Below are positions 36,260 through 48,584 of a stretch of 64,000 nucleotides of DNA, piece by piece; the stretch's first letter is position 1; the number at the start of each line of letters is the position of its first letter. The DNA is from Nemophila menziesii (taxonomy: Eukaryota; Streptophyta; Magnoliopsida; Boraginales; Hydrophyllaceae), in assembly GCA_029959085.1 (NCBI GenBank), contig JARWIR010000010.1, positions 34,030,731 to 34,094,730 of the forward strand, read 5' to 3'. The position numbers were made by a program, and so were the translations under genes. A model generated the notes under the pieces. The model did no database searches. It was not told the origin of the DNA and worked only from the letters and a program-made list of their open reading frames with translations.

Positions 36260-36715
36260 TTATACCTGTCCAATAACATCTAAACGAAAGCAATCCTCAC
36301 TGGAATCTGGGAACTTCATTGGCCTAAATACATTGAACTTTACCTCCTCGACTTGGATACACATAATCATTTCTCCATTCTCTACATCAATAAGAGTACG
36401 CCCCGTGGCTAGGAATGGTCTTCCCAAAATAATGGGGACATTCCTATCCGCGTTGTAATCGAGTATCACAAAATAAACAGGAAAAATTAAAGTACCTGCC
36501 TTGACAAGGATATCTTCTATTCGTCCCTCTGGATGTACGAGGGATCTGTCAGCTATCTGCAAGACCATAGAGGTCGGTTTTGCGTTTCCTATCTTCAACT
36601 TCTCAAAAATCGACCTAGGCATGAGATTAATACTCGCACACAAATCACACAAAGCTTTCCCTTGCCACTCATTTCCAATAGAATTAGGGATCGTAAAACT
36701 TTCAGGATCATGTAA
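36260..36715 (-). pseudogene. Gypsy aspartic protease domain
   Basis: A retropepsin-like domain with CDLCASINLMP (active-site Asp kept, but Cys where DLGAS normally has Gly), 'SMVLQIADRSLVHPEGRIED', 'FPVYFVILDYNAD' and 'VPIILGRPFLATGRTLIDV'. Upstream stops at about 36,653-36,720 separate it from gag. Replacement of the Gly after DL probably inactivates it. Confidence 0.8.
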
Positions 36716-36716
36716 T

Positions 36717-37697
36717 TTAGGTGGCTACTCTGGCATATTGCACTGCACTCTTCTGGCAACCTATTATTTTGTTCTCGAGATATTGGCGTTTGTGGGTGAT
36801 AGATCTTTTTAGAAATTTTAAATATTTTGGTACACCCTTGATAGCTTCTAAGAACGGTATGTTAATGTTAATACCACTCACCATAGTCAAGAATTTCTGA
36901 TATTCATCCGTATCTCCTTTCTTCTGAACTCTTGAAGGGAAAGGTGGAGGAGGACGGGGTTCTGCAACATCTTTCTTCTTAGGGACTTCCGGAATCTTCT
37001 CCCCTTCATCTACTTCAATTTCACCATCTTTTTCCACCATATCCTTTACCGGTTTTTCTTTTCTAGTTGTTTCGTTTTCTTTCATAACAGGGAAAGGTGG
37101 TGGTGGAAGCTTTTTACCACTTCTGAGTGAGATATCATTACAATCTTTGTATTGGGAGGAGCCTTTTGTATCACTGGGTAATTATCCTTGTGGACGTTGC
37201 TGCAATTGTTTTTCCATCTGAGCCATCTGATTTTCTAACAATTTAATTGTTGCGGCAGAAGCTTGCTGATCTTAGTACGCTTTTGATTGAAGGGCAATCA
37301 ATTTTTCTAAAGTTTGGTGAATATCTACTACACCTTCTTGAGGTTGAGAAGGTAAAGCTCTCTGATTCATAGTATCATTATAGGTGTCTTGAGGAGGTTG
37401 TTTATGAGCTTGATTTCCGTAACCTTGTCCCCCTTGGTAGTTATTCTGTGGTTTTGGATGATAGTTATTACCTTTGGGACATGGCTGATAAGCATAAGTC
37501 AGATTAGCGGCCCCACTTGGATTCAGATACTGGAAACCCAGATGGTTTCTATTTGGTTGATACCCTTTACCACCTGAATTATATTTCCCTCGGTTGGAAA
37601 CAAACATTACGGCTTCTGGATTGCTTTGACAATGCTCCCAATCGTGATCTTGTACTCCACAACTTGAACACGCATACATATCTTGAGTAACACCCAT
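36717..37697 (-). pseudogene. Gypsy gag C-terminus and gag-protease linker
   Basis: Two frames. 37,697-37,272 carries zinc knuckle CSSCGVQDHDWEHC and a Q/N/G-rich tail. 37,085-36,717 carries a charged linker and 'YQKFLTMVSGININIPFLEA', the conserved start of the protease region. The N-terminal gag is gone: the frame starts almost directly at the LTR edge (about 37,705). Confidence 0.75.
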
Positions 37698-37704
37698 ACA
37701 ATAG

Positions 37705-38996
37705 AATTTTTGTTTGTTTTTTCATAAGAAAATTAACGAAATAAAATAATGACATCAAATTAAATAAGAAGAGACGATAGTATGAGAGTTTAGCTCGAGA
37801 TATAGCAATTAATCCCCACTAGCCTTGTTTATTCTAACCATGTAAAGGAGAATTATGTAGAATTGCAATAACAAGGATTCTAAATTCCTCCTAACCCCCT
37901 TCCGGGTGGACTTAGGTGGCGACCTCACAATTACCATGGGACTTAACTAAGGTGCTCCTACGCCACTAGGTTCTTAGATGAGACTGACCTGCAAATAATG
38001 ATCGGTGGTTAAATCAAACCCTAATGGTTATCTAGTTAGGCAAGCCCGTCAGGATCACTACCGCACAATAGACGTTTATGTGGTGTTTCAATAATTATAA
38101 ACCCCTTCCGGGTGACATCTAACTACTATTAAGGTAATCCTATACGTTGTACACCACAAGGAAAACAGACAATAGGTCAAAACACATAAAAGAGAGAATA
38201 AAACAAATCTAGGGTTCATACTCATATGATAAATCTCAAGCTAAAACAAATTTAGTATATACTAGAGAAAGAAAATAAAACAATTACAATTTTGAAGACT
38301 TGTGAAGACATAATTTGATGCTCTGTTCCTTCCAGACTTCTCTTCTCTTGTTGTAAGCTTGCTCTTGGCTTAAGGATTGACCAAGGATATGTTTCCACAT
38401 AATAGATGGTGTATTTATAGGTTTTTCCCAACCCTAGGTCGAAATCTTGGAGTATAGGGCAAGTAATAGGACTCTTTTCCAAATCAAATTCGTTTCCTAA
38501 AATATAGGAAAGGTAAAAATTTGTTGTTTTGTTTCAGGCGTAACTCCTTTGTTTTAACTCCGATTTTTGCCTAATTTATATCGAAACGACGGTGTCGAAA
38601 ATATCTACATTTTTATTTAGACCGTTCTTCCAAATTCCCAGCTGTTTTTGAGTCATGATCAGTTTAGTGGTCGTAGCTGCTGAAATTCAGATTTACTTGA
38701 CCAATTTTTCTTTCCTAGTTTATCTTTTACTTCCTTTATCTCCAATTTCCATCATTATATTCTTTCCATGATCTCTTAGAATTGATTTGGAATCTAATTA
38801 ATTATCATATATCTGTAAATCTTCACAATTAACAAACAATTCAACCATATATGCTCTAAAAATAATAAATCATCAAATCAAGACAATAAATAGGAAATTA
38901 TAATAATATGAATAAAAATCGATAATTAAATTCCTAGATACACCTAAAATGATGTCTCAAACTTAGATTAATTCATCACAAATAGGGAGACATTAG
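37705..38996 (-). mobile_element. Gypsy LTR, minus orientation, 3' truncated
   Basis: Reversed, it starts TAATGTCTCCCTATTTGTG, has a TATA-like 'aaacctataaatacacc' (about 38,408-38,424) and 'tgatcctgacgggcttgcc', and stops inside U5 where it is joined to internal gag. It faces another LTR piece (38,997-39,536) head to head. Confidence 0.7.
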
Positions 38997-39536
38997 CGGT
39001 AGTGATCCTGACAGGCTTGCCTAACTAGATAGTCAATAGGGGTTAATTTAACTACCGACCATTGAGTAGGGTCCCCCTACCCAATTTCCTTGGTAGTATA
39101 GATGTTGCTTCCTAAGCTACCCAGACAGGAGTTAGGAGAAATTTAGAATCCCAACTATTACATATGTATCACACATTTCTCCCTTTGATAATAAACGTAG
39201 AACAAGGCTAGTGAGGATTACTTGCTAATTCTCGAGCTAAACTGTCATAAGTTTCTCTCGATCCTATTTTATTTTCTTGTCTTTAATTTAATTCTTAGTT
39301 TAATTTTTTAGATTCATAAGAACCCTATAAATATTTTAGTGCCTTAATGAATTATTTTATCAACTATTCCTAGTTCACTTAGTAATAACACGATTAACGG
39401 ACTTACTTTCGTAGTCCATGAGATCGATATTTGTTTTACTTACACATTACTTGCAAACGATCTGTTCATTTGCGGAGATTTTATCGTAGTGGTATAAGGG
39501 GTTTGTTCTTTTATTTATATCATTATTTTATCACAC
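38997..39536 (+). mobile_element. Gypsy LTR 3' part, plus orientation
   Basis: Starts mid-LTR at 'gcggtagtgatcctgacagg', the inverse of 38,046-38,065, and ends ATTTTATCACA. It is followed 20 bp later by a primer-binding site, so this is the R-U5 end of a 5' LTR whose U3 was lost. Confidence 0.7.
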
Positions 39537-39556
39537 CTTTAACCCTACCAAGTTCT

Positions 39557-39574
39557 TGGCACCGTTTCCGGGGA
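39557..39574 (+). other. Retroelement primer-binding site
   Basis: TGGCACCGTTTCCGGGGA closely resembles the TGGCGCCGTTGCCGGGGA site common in Athila/Tat elements and thought to pair with a host tRNA 3' end. Its position just after the LTR end supports the call. Confidence 0.7.
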
Positions 39575-39670
39575 CTACGTCTTTTGTTTAATGCTTTTAC
39601 TTAGTGTTTTAGTTTTAGTTGTTCTATTTTACGCTTTTCTTTTTGTTTTTCTCTTTTTCATATTTTTAGA

Positions 39671-41140
39671 TGGCTAATCCAAGTAGTCAACAGTTAGAGC
39701 TAGGCCTTCCTGGCCCATTCTGAGTATAGCCCATTAGGATTCACCCTCTAGCTATTCAAGTTGTGCGTAACAAGCCTGATTATGGCATGCTTAATCAATC
39801 TCAAGCTATGGGAACTATAATGGTGTTGCACATCAAGACTCGGTCCATTATGTTCAGAAAATATGTGATGACTACCTTACTGAGGGTGTCACGCGAGAAC
39901 AGATGTATTATTTCATGTTTAAATTTTTTTTAACCGGGAGGGCGAGCGATTAGTTTGATGATCAATCTCCTGAGCTAATATCAGACTGGGATAAGCTTCA
40001 AGCAAATTTCTTTGCCCAATTTTATCTTATGAGTATGCGACTGAAGGATCAATTAGAGCTTATGAATTTCTTATAGGAAGACGGTGAGAGTGCTGGTGAC
40101 ACATGGACGAGATTTCAGAAGAATTTGGCAAGATGTCCACTACATGTATACACGCCATAATTAAAGTTAACCATGTTCTGTAAAGGACTCAATTCAGAGT
40201 GAAGATTGAGAGTAGATGATCTGGGTTGTGGTGGTTTTGTCACCATGGATCCAAATAAAGAAAAAAGTGATATAGAGAGGATTATCAAAACCGACATGAG
40301 TTGGCCACAATCACAAGATCTTGCTAATAAAACTGATATGGAGGCTAAGTTTTTAGCTTGCAAGATCAATTGCAGCGACTCACTATGATTGTTGAAAAAC
40401 ACTTCCAAAACAAAAATTTCGAGGTGAATGTCGTAAACGCAACCCATGGATATTCCATGGGAAATCAGGAAAATTTTCAAAATTATCACAAAGGTAATCA
40501 AATCCAAGTAGGGTTGTTATTCAAAGCTATTCATATCAGTCTCGACCTTAAGAAACTGTTTATCAAGTGCCACAACAATATCATAACAATGCTTATAACG
40601 CGAGTTAAGCTCCAATGGCACTTCTATAACATTCTTAAGAAGGTACCGATGAGTTGACAGAGACTCTTAGTCAATTTATCAAAATCTCAACGGATTATAT
40701 GGTTAGAAGTGAGGCAAATATCGCCGCCACTGCATCACTGGTGCAGGGTTTGCAACAACAGAATCAACTTTTAGAGCAAAAATTGATGCGGCTCACGACA
40801 ATCGCAGAACAAATGCAACAAAGTCAACCCTTTCAAATGATCCAAGGTAAAAATGCTAGCATTAATATGATCTAATACATTGATGACAAGGTTGGTCACG
40901 AAGTATTTGAGACTATTAGCCTTCAAGTTAAAAAGATTGAAGACTCACTACCACCTACATCTAGTGAAGTGGAGGAGCAAACCAACCAGTTTGAATGTTA
41001 TTGATGTGAACTTAGATGAGGTAATAGTCGAGGATTGCGTTGAGCAAGATGTGATTGAAAATCCAGAGGTAATTCTTGCATCAAAAGTGAAAGAGAAGAG
41101 CAGGGCAAGACCGCCGACCCTACACTAGTTTCCACAACCA
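39671..41140 (+). pseudogene. Gypsy gag, heavily mutated (copy 1)
   Basis: Starts MANPSSQQLELGLPGPF, then several stops. Gag landmarks are 'FFLTGRAS', 'WDKLQANFFAQFYLMSMRL', 'DTWTRFQKNLARCPLH', later a Q-rich coiled segment (ATASLVQGLQQQNQLLEQ) and an acidic linker. At least eight stops and frame changes lie in this stretch. From about 40,328 it is duplicated at 60,723. Confidence 0.75.
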
Positions 41141-41159
41141 CATCCATTACAAATCGCTT

Positions 41160-41760
41160 ATCTGAAGAGTGATCACACGTATAATAAGTGTATAGAGACG
41201 TTAAATCAAGTGAAAATCAATGTCCCTTTACTCGAAGCTATTAAGGGGAAGCAAAACTATCAATGATTCTTCATGGAGACACTTTTCAGGAAGAATAAGT
41301 TCACATAATCCAATACTGTGGCACTCAACAAAGGGATATCAGCCCAAGTTTAGTGAAAGTTACCACCAAAGCTTAATGTCATGGAGGTTTTAACCTCCCA
41401 ATCAAAATAGGCGGTATATATGAAGGAAAAGCGATGTTTGATTTGAGTGCAAGTGTGAATCTCATGCCCAAGAGTGTATTCGAGAAGATTGGTCTTAGAG
41501 ACGCAAAACCGACATCAGTAATCTAACAATTTGCGGATCAATCAACTACAATTCCGTGGTGAGTAATCGAGGGCATGCTCGTCGAAGTAGGTAATCTTGA
41601 TATTTCCACTGATTTTATTATTCTTGACTATGATGCAGATAAGAACGTATGTTCATACTTGGGCATCCATTCCTAGCTCAAGCGACACCATAGTCAATGT
41701 GAATAAGGGAACCGTGACCCTCCATATTGAAGACGAATCCAAAACATTCTATGTTTCGGA
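41160..41760 (+). pseudogene. Gypsy aspartic protease domain (copy 1)
   Basis: 'FDLSASVNLMPKSVFEKIG' is the active-site region, with Asp kept and Ser in place of Gly. 'FIILDYDAD' and 'HPFLA' follow after frame changes. Stops at about 41,524 and 41,562 remain in both copies. Confidence 0.7.
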
Positions 41761-41893
41761 AAAAAAGAAAAGAAAAATGAGTCATGAAGAGTCTCAGTAA
41801 TTAGAGTTGCGACCAAGAAATCAAATGCTATAAGACAAGAAGATACTGTAAGAAAGAAAGAAAAAGATGAGTTTGGGTGGGAGATGAGGTAGT

Positions 41894-42082
41894 GTGAAAA
41901 TCTCCCTAAACCCCAAAAACAAACCACAAAAGCACAAAAGTTATTGGATGGGATCATTCTTCGTCACTCGAGTTGTTTCAGCAAAAGTGATCGAGGTAAA
42001 AGCTAAGAAGAGTTGCAAACTCAAATTGGTAGATGTTGATAACCTCACTCACTGCTGGAGAGGCTATATAAAAAAGAATTAA
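41894..42082 (+). pseudogene. Gypsy pol C-terminal tail (copy 1)
   Basis: 'WMGSFFVTRVVSAKVIEV' then 'LVDVDNLTHCWRGYIKKN', equivalent to the minus-strand tail at 35,879-36,241. It follows the protease within about 130 bp, so RT, RNase H and the integrase core are absent here too. Confidence 0.65.
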
Positions 42083-43620
42083 TCAAGGTAACAAGTCGAA
42101 CTGTGAACGACGTTAAACAAAAGTGCCACTGGGATGTTTTAATTGCTTTCTACTCTAAATTTTTTTGTTTTTTAGTGTATATTAATTATGGTTTAGAGCT
42201 AATAGGAGAGAAAGTGTAGTGTTTTTTTACTCTGTAGGTAAGTAAAAATCTGAGTTTTGGGTGAAGTTGAAAAAAATTCCTTAGGCACAGCAGCTCCCAC
42301 CGGCATGCCGGTCCCACGCTCGACATATCGGTGTCCTCCAAAGGTCATGTCAATTCACGATACGGTCAAAGTTAGAGAGAAAAGTCACACGACCGGCATG
42401 CCAGCCATATTAGCGGCTAGCTGGTGCAACAACTTTATCGTCACGCACGACAAGGGTCAGGATGGTCCAAGGGTCACAAAAATTTAAAGCATGGGACCGA
42501 CTTACCGGCCATGTGAGCGACATGTCGGTGCGAGACAAGGGTCGCGACAGTTCATGCCAAAATGTCAAGTTAGAAAAGTTCAAGAGTTGGACCAGCATGC
42601 CGGTCTTCTGAGCGGCTTGCCGGCCTGGCGTAGTGTCGTCAATCACGTCAATCAGTGCCACGGTCTGGGAACAACGAGAAGGAGACCAATTTACCGATGA
42701 TCTTACCGAAAAACCGGTGCAGTCGCTGTTATGAAGCTTATATGAGAATCCTTAGGGTCTCTAACTCTACAAGACCTAATCCTCACCTCCTCCAATTTCA
42801 CCAAAATAAAAATATCAATCACAAACTCCATTAAAACACCTTGAACCTTGATCAAACCTTCAATAACAGACAAGAACAACACCAAATCTCTTCCACCTCA
42901 TCCATAAACACATAATATTTATCAAATCTATTCCATACACCAAAAGCACCAATGTTTATCAAGTTGTTAAGAATTTTTCCACCACAAGTAAACTTATTTC
43001 CTTCCTCAATTTTTAATATTCCTCCATTCAAACAAGAACTTCAATACACATCAATCATTCATTAACTTAAATTCACACTTGATGTTTCTTGAGTGGTGGG
43101 CTAACAAGAAGAACGGATGCATATGATTACAAGCGAAAGAGTCAAAACAAGGGAAAGATCAATAATTTATCCGAGATACCTACACAACGAAATAGATGGT
43201 CTTCACATGAGTAACATATTCTAATCTCTCTCTTTAATTTCGCTCAGGGTGTGTAAAGTCTCCTAAGATGGAAGAATTTTTCAAATTGAATGGAGGTTGT
43301 GAGTCTTCTGAGCCAAGAAATAGAAAAGGAGAAAAGAAATAAACAAGGACTTCGTGTGCAATTTGTGAAGTCAAAATAATGAGCAAGGAGTAGTTTTTGT
43401 ATGGTCAAACGGAGCGCGATATGTTGGAATATTTGAGTTAAATTAATATCTGGTGGAGGTAGAAAATATATTTGAGATCCCATATATTATCTCGAAGCTG
43501 AGAAAAAAAATAAGCAGGGGTCAAATAAAATCTCCAAAACACGCCTGGATTTATATAGATGGAGGAGTAGGAAGTTAGTTGGAGAGAATTCAAGTTATAA
43601 CATAAGATTACTGAAGGTAT
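42083..43620 (+). other. Gypsy 3' non-coding block with iterated CCGG palindromes
   Basis: 42,290-42,720 is GC-rich with variants of ACCGGCATGCCGGT (42,299; 42,392; 42,497; 42,520; 42,592; 42,615; 42,692; 42,713). The rest is AT-rich without a recognised gene. Frames here (for example 42,257-42,487) are shared with the second copy only because the DNA duplication is recent. Confidence 0.6.
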
Positions 43621-43719
43621 AATAACTCCAGAATATTTAATTAATCATATATTACATGCGGTGAAATATATATAAAAACTCCAATAGAAACATAATTTGA
43701 CAATAATGACATGGGTAAG

Positions 43720-44332
43720 TGAAGAATATATATATATATATTATGTGGATATATATATTCGGTGAAGTGTTTTAATTTGGTTGGCTGATTACTTAATGAC
43801 GTGGCTAAATCTTGGGCGCTGATCTTACTTACATCTGACGGCTCTCATTCACTCTTGGCTTATGTATCTTATATAAGGAAATTGGGTTGACCGAAGTCAT
43901 AACCCTTTTCTCTCAACTCACGCGTTCTCTCTCGCCTCTCTCATACACTAAACCCTAGTTTCTTAGAAGATCAATCTCTGATTCTTCTTGTAATCGATTA
44001 GATAGCTTTTTTGTTGTAATATCTCGTGTAATTTGTGATAATCATCTTGATTAATCACTAGATAGCCTTATTGAGTATTTTAGGGTTCGAGAATTAGATT
44101 AGAAGCGGTATTCAATTGATTGAGTGGTTTTGTATTATAAGGTGATCTGAAATATTGTATCTCTTGTGATTTCTAGTGGCTGAGAACCTCTCATCGGAGC
44201 TCAACGTGGATGTAGGTCAATTTTGACTGAACCACGATAAATTCTGTGTTCTTACTTTCTCGCTTTATTTCTTGGGTGTTTGATTCTTGTTTATTGTGGT
44301 TCGGAAGATAATCTTGATAGATATTTACAACA
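43720..44332 (+). mobile_element. Copia 5' LTR
   Basis: 613 bp with TG...CA ends. TATA box TATATAA at 43,870-43,876. Confidence 0.93.
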
Positions 44333-44333
44333 G

Positions 44334-44345
44334 TGGTATCAAAGC
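44334..44345 (+). other. Copia primer-binding site
   Basis: TGGTATCAAAGC, one base from the TGGTATCAGAGC initiator tRNA-Met complement used by most plant Copia elements. Confidence 0.9.
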
Positions 44346-44471
44346 TTGAGTATTAATCTTGGGCTATCAGATTGAGGTTTCAAATCGGTGTTCTTGGAAA
44401 AAATAGGGTTTCGCCTAATATATATTGTGGGTTTTTAATCGGTATCTCTCCGTTCTTGAATCGATAATACG

Positions 44472-47400
44472 ATGACTACCTCTACACGAATTGATATGTC
44501 CGTGTTCGATGGTAAGATGGACTTTGGGGTTTGGCAGAAAAAGATGAGGGTTCTACTCTCTCATCACAAAGTGGGAAGTGCTCTTATTGCTGACATTAAA
44601 GAGTGGCGTGAAGGAGAACTTGACAAAGAAGCACAAATCAAATAAGAAGCTTATAATATTCTCTTCTTGAATCTCTCTGACTCTGTCATACGACAGGTTG
44701 ATGGTGCTGATACAGCTCTCGAGCTGTGGGGTAAACTCGAAACTCTCTATGCCTCTAAATCTGTCCCTAATCTTGCTTTCTTGAAAGGTTCTTTGTTTAA
44801 TTATAAAATGGATGTTTCTAAATCCATTGATGAGAATTTAGATGAATTTACTAAGATGTCCCTTGTTCTCAAAGGAACTACTATGGCCTTAGATGACACT
44901 AGTAAATGTATGATCCTTTTGAATGCTATACCTGAATCTTTTTTTCAAGTTGTGAAAGATGTTTTTCAATATACTAGTACTGTCCCTACTTATGAACAAG
45001 TTGTTACTGCCTTGAAAACTCGGGAAAATGAACTTAAGTCCCTTAAAAGAACTGGAATAAACATGTATGTTAACCCTAGAACAGATACTACTCAAACACT
45101 TGACTTAGCTAAGAATAAGAAAGGAAAGAAAACCACTAGTTCTAAGAACAAAGAAACTAGGAAGTGTTTTCATTGTGGGAAAGCTGGACACTTAAAGAAA
45201 AATTGCTATAAGTTGAAAAACAAGATGAACATTAATGAATCAAATATTGCTAGTATGCCTAAGACCACTGATGATGTGTTTGAAGTGTTAAATGTGAGTA
45301 ACTTGTCTGAGCATGCTAGTTGGATTCTTGATTCTGGTTGTACCTTTCACATGTGTCCCATACTTGAACTATTTCATGACTTGTCTTATGTGAACAATGA
45401 AACTGTATATATGGGAAATAATAACACTTGTGAGGTTAAAGGTATAGGAAAAGTGAAATTGAGAATGGATTCTGGGAAATGTATTGAATTAACTAATGTT
45501 AGATATATTCCTGATTTGAAAAGAAATTTAATTTCTTTGGGGGCTTTAGATGATCTTGGTTGTGTTTCCAATGTTTCTAAAGGTGTTATTCATGTTTATA
45601 AGGATGGTAAACTGTTATTATCTGGTGTTAAACATGCTGGTTTATATGTGCTTAATGGTACTCATATAATTGGTTCTGTGAATTCTGTTACTAATGCTTC
45701 ATCTCAGGCTACCACTGAAAAGTGGCATTTAAGGCTAGGGCATATGAGTCAACAAGGACTCAGTGTCCTTAGCAAACAAGGTATGCTTGGAAAGGACACA
45801 GTTGGGGATCTTCCCTTCTGTGAGACTTGTGTGTTGGGTAAACAACACAGGGTAAGTTTCAAGCCTGGAACTCATAATTCCAAGGCTTGTCTTGAATATG
45901 TTCATGCAGACCTTTGGGGTCCTGAGAGGTATGAAGCTCATGGTAATTTCAAATACTTTCTTTCTTTAGTTGATGATTTCAGTAGAAGGGTTTGAACCTA
46001 TTTACTTAAAACTAAAGATGAAACTTTTCAAAAAATAAAAGAATCGAAGTGTTTGGAAGAAAATCAAACTGGTTTAACTTTAAAGGTTTTGAGAATTGAT
46101 AATGGTCTTAAATTTTGTAACACTGAGTTTGATTTATATTGTAAGACTAATGGAATTTTGAGACACAGGACAGTTAGGCATACACCACAACAAAATGGTG
46201 TAGCTGAGAGGATGAATAGGACCCTTCTTGAGAAATTCAGATGCATGCTTTTCACCTCAGGCTTACCCAAAGAATTTTGGGGAGAAGCTCTTTACACATC
46301 CACATATCTTGTAAATAGGAGTCCAAACAGGTCTATTGGCCTTAAGACTCCTATGGAAGTTTGGAAGGGGCAGAAACCTAACTTATCATTCCTTAAACCC
46401 TTTGGGTGTGCAGCTTATGCACACACAAATGAGGGTAAGCTTGATCCTAGGTCTATCAAATGCATAATATTGGGTTATCTAAACCAACATGGTGTAAAGG
46501 GTTATAGACTATGGGAAAAAGATAGTAGGGGTTTCAAAGTTATTTTTAGTAGAGATGTAATTTTTGATGAACTAACATTTCCTTTCAAAATTGGTACAGG
46601 TACAGGTGATGATGCTTTGCCTGAACCTGCACATCCTCAACAAGTTGTGGGAATTGAGAAAGAGGTGGAGCCTGAGACTTCCAGTCCAGTTGTTAACCAT
46701 GGGGATGATCTGAACCCTCCCCATGATGAAGCCGAGGCTACTGAGGAGAATGAGGGTGAAGAACATCCTCCTGAGTCTTCAACACGGCAACATCAAACCT
46801 ATCAACTTACAAGAGATAGGGTAAGAAGGGAAACCAGGACACCATCAAGATATTCATATGCAGACCTTGTGTATACAGCTTTGAATGCTTCAGTTGAGGT
46901 CATAAACTCTGAACCAACATCCTATATGGATGCTATGGAGGCAGAGAATAGTATACAGTGGGAAAAGGCTATGAAGGAAGAAATTCAGTCATTACATTAG
47001 AATAAAACTTGGGTTCTTACTGAGCTACCTCATAAACAGAAGGTGGTGGAATGTAGATGGTTATTCAAGCTCAAAGAGGGAATATCTGATACTGGGCCTC
47101 CAAGGTATAAAGCTAGGTTGGTTGCAAAAGGCTACACTCAAAGAGAAGGTATTGATTTCAATGAAATTTTCTCTCCTGTGGTTAAATTTAAGACTATTAG
47201 GGCTATGTTAGCTTTTGCTGCTTGTTATAACCTTGAAATTGAGCAATTAGATGTTAAGACTGCTTTCTTACATGGTGACCTTGAGGAAACTATTTTTATG
47301 AGACAACCTGAGGGTTTTATTGACCCTAAACTGCCTGATCATGTGTGTTTATTGAAAAAGTCCCTTTATGGTTTAAAACAGTCCCCTAGACAATGATATA

Positions 47401-48470
47401 AGAAGTTTGACTCATTTATGCTTAAATGTGACTATGTGAGATCTGATTATGATGCTTGCTTGTATCTATCTATTAAAACTGATCATCATGTGTATGTTTT
47501 ACTCTATGTTGATGATATGCTCATTATCTCTAAGTCCCTTAAGTATATATCTGAGTTAAAGAGAAAACTTAGTAAGGAATTTGATATGAAAGACCTTGGA
47601 AATGCTAAGAAAATCTTAGGGATGATGATTGATAGAGATAGGGATAAATGCATGATTAAGCTTCACCAGGAACCTTATTTGAGAAAAGTGATTTCAAAAT
47701 TTGGTAGCTTGAATTACAAAACTGTTATGACTCCTTTGGCTTGTCATTTTGTTTTATCTAAACATTTGTGCCCCAAGTCACAGTATGATATTGTTAAGAT
47801 GAATGCTGTCCCATATGCTAATGTTATAGGGTCCCTCATGTATGTTATGATTAGTACTAGACCAGATTTGTCCTTTGCTATATCTTTACTGAGCAGGTAC
47901 ATGTCAAATCCTGGTTGGGATCATTGGTGTGCTCTTAAACATGTTTTTGCATATGTTGGAAGTACTTTGGGTGTTGGACTGTGTTATGGGAATCATAACA
48001 TACCTTTTGAGTTAGTTGGATATGTTGATTCTGATTTTGCTGGAGATAGAGACTCAAGAAAGTCTACTACCTCTTATTGCTTTACTCTTGAGGGAAACTG
48101 TATTTCATGGAAGTCACAACTTCAACCTTTAGTAGCTTTGTCTACTACTGAAGCTGAATATGTGGCCATAACTGATTCAACAAAAGAAGCAATTTGGCTT
48201 CAAAACTTGTTATCTGAAGCTTGTATTGTTAAGGGTAAGGCTACTATATTCTCTGGCAGTCAAAGTGAAATTCAATTGAGTAAAAATCCAGTGTATCATG
48301 AAAGGACCAAAAATATTGATGTTAAATATCATTATATAAGGGATATACTGGCTAGTGGTGAAGTAAAGTTGTTAAAGGTTGCTACTGAGGATAATCCTGC
48401 TGATTTTGGTACTAAAATTGTTACTAATGTCAAGTTCAAGCATTGCTTGGATTTTCTTTCTATTGGTTGA
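44472..48470 (+). pseudogene. Copia gag-pol polyprotein with four stop codons
   Basis: One continuous frame of about 1333 codons. Order: gag; zinc knuckle CFHCGKAGHLKKNC; protease WILDSGCTFHMCP; integrase HHCC (WHLRLGH..., FCETCVLGK); integrase core (YVHADLWGP, IDNGLKF, NGVAERMNR); RT (RWLFKLKEG, KARLVAKGYTQREGIDF, YVDDML); RNase H (YVDSDFAGD, STTEAEYVA) and ADFGTKIV end. No frameshift is seen. Stops lie at 44,643-44,645 (TAA), 45,993-45,995 (TGA), 46,998-47,000 (TAG) and 47,394-47,396 (TGA). Both TGA stand where Copia proteins have Trp, fitting G-to-A change. The order integrase-RT identifies Copia; the Tork/Tnt1-like lineage is inferred. Confidence 0.92.
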
Positions 48471-48584
48471 TGGTTTTGCAGGTAATTGGGCTGAGATGAT
48501 GATGGAGATGGCTCATGCTGGCTGGAAATCACATAGGGTGCAGTTTCAGGTGGAAGTGGAGGATGAACACTTCAAGGTGGAGAT

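Noticed and set aside
42257..42700. Overlapping frames (76, 69 and 83 codons) conserved between 42.3 and 62.7 kb
   Set aside because: Conservation is explained by the near-identical DNA duplication. The frames lie in a CCGG-palindrome block on both strands and match no family.
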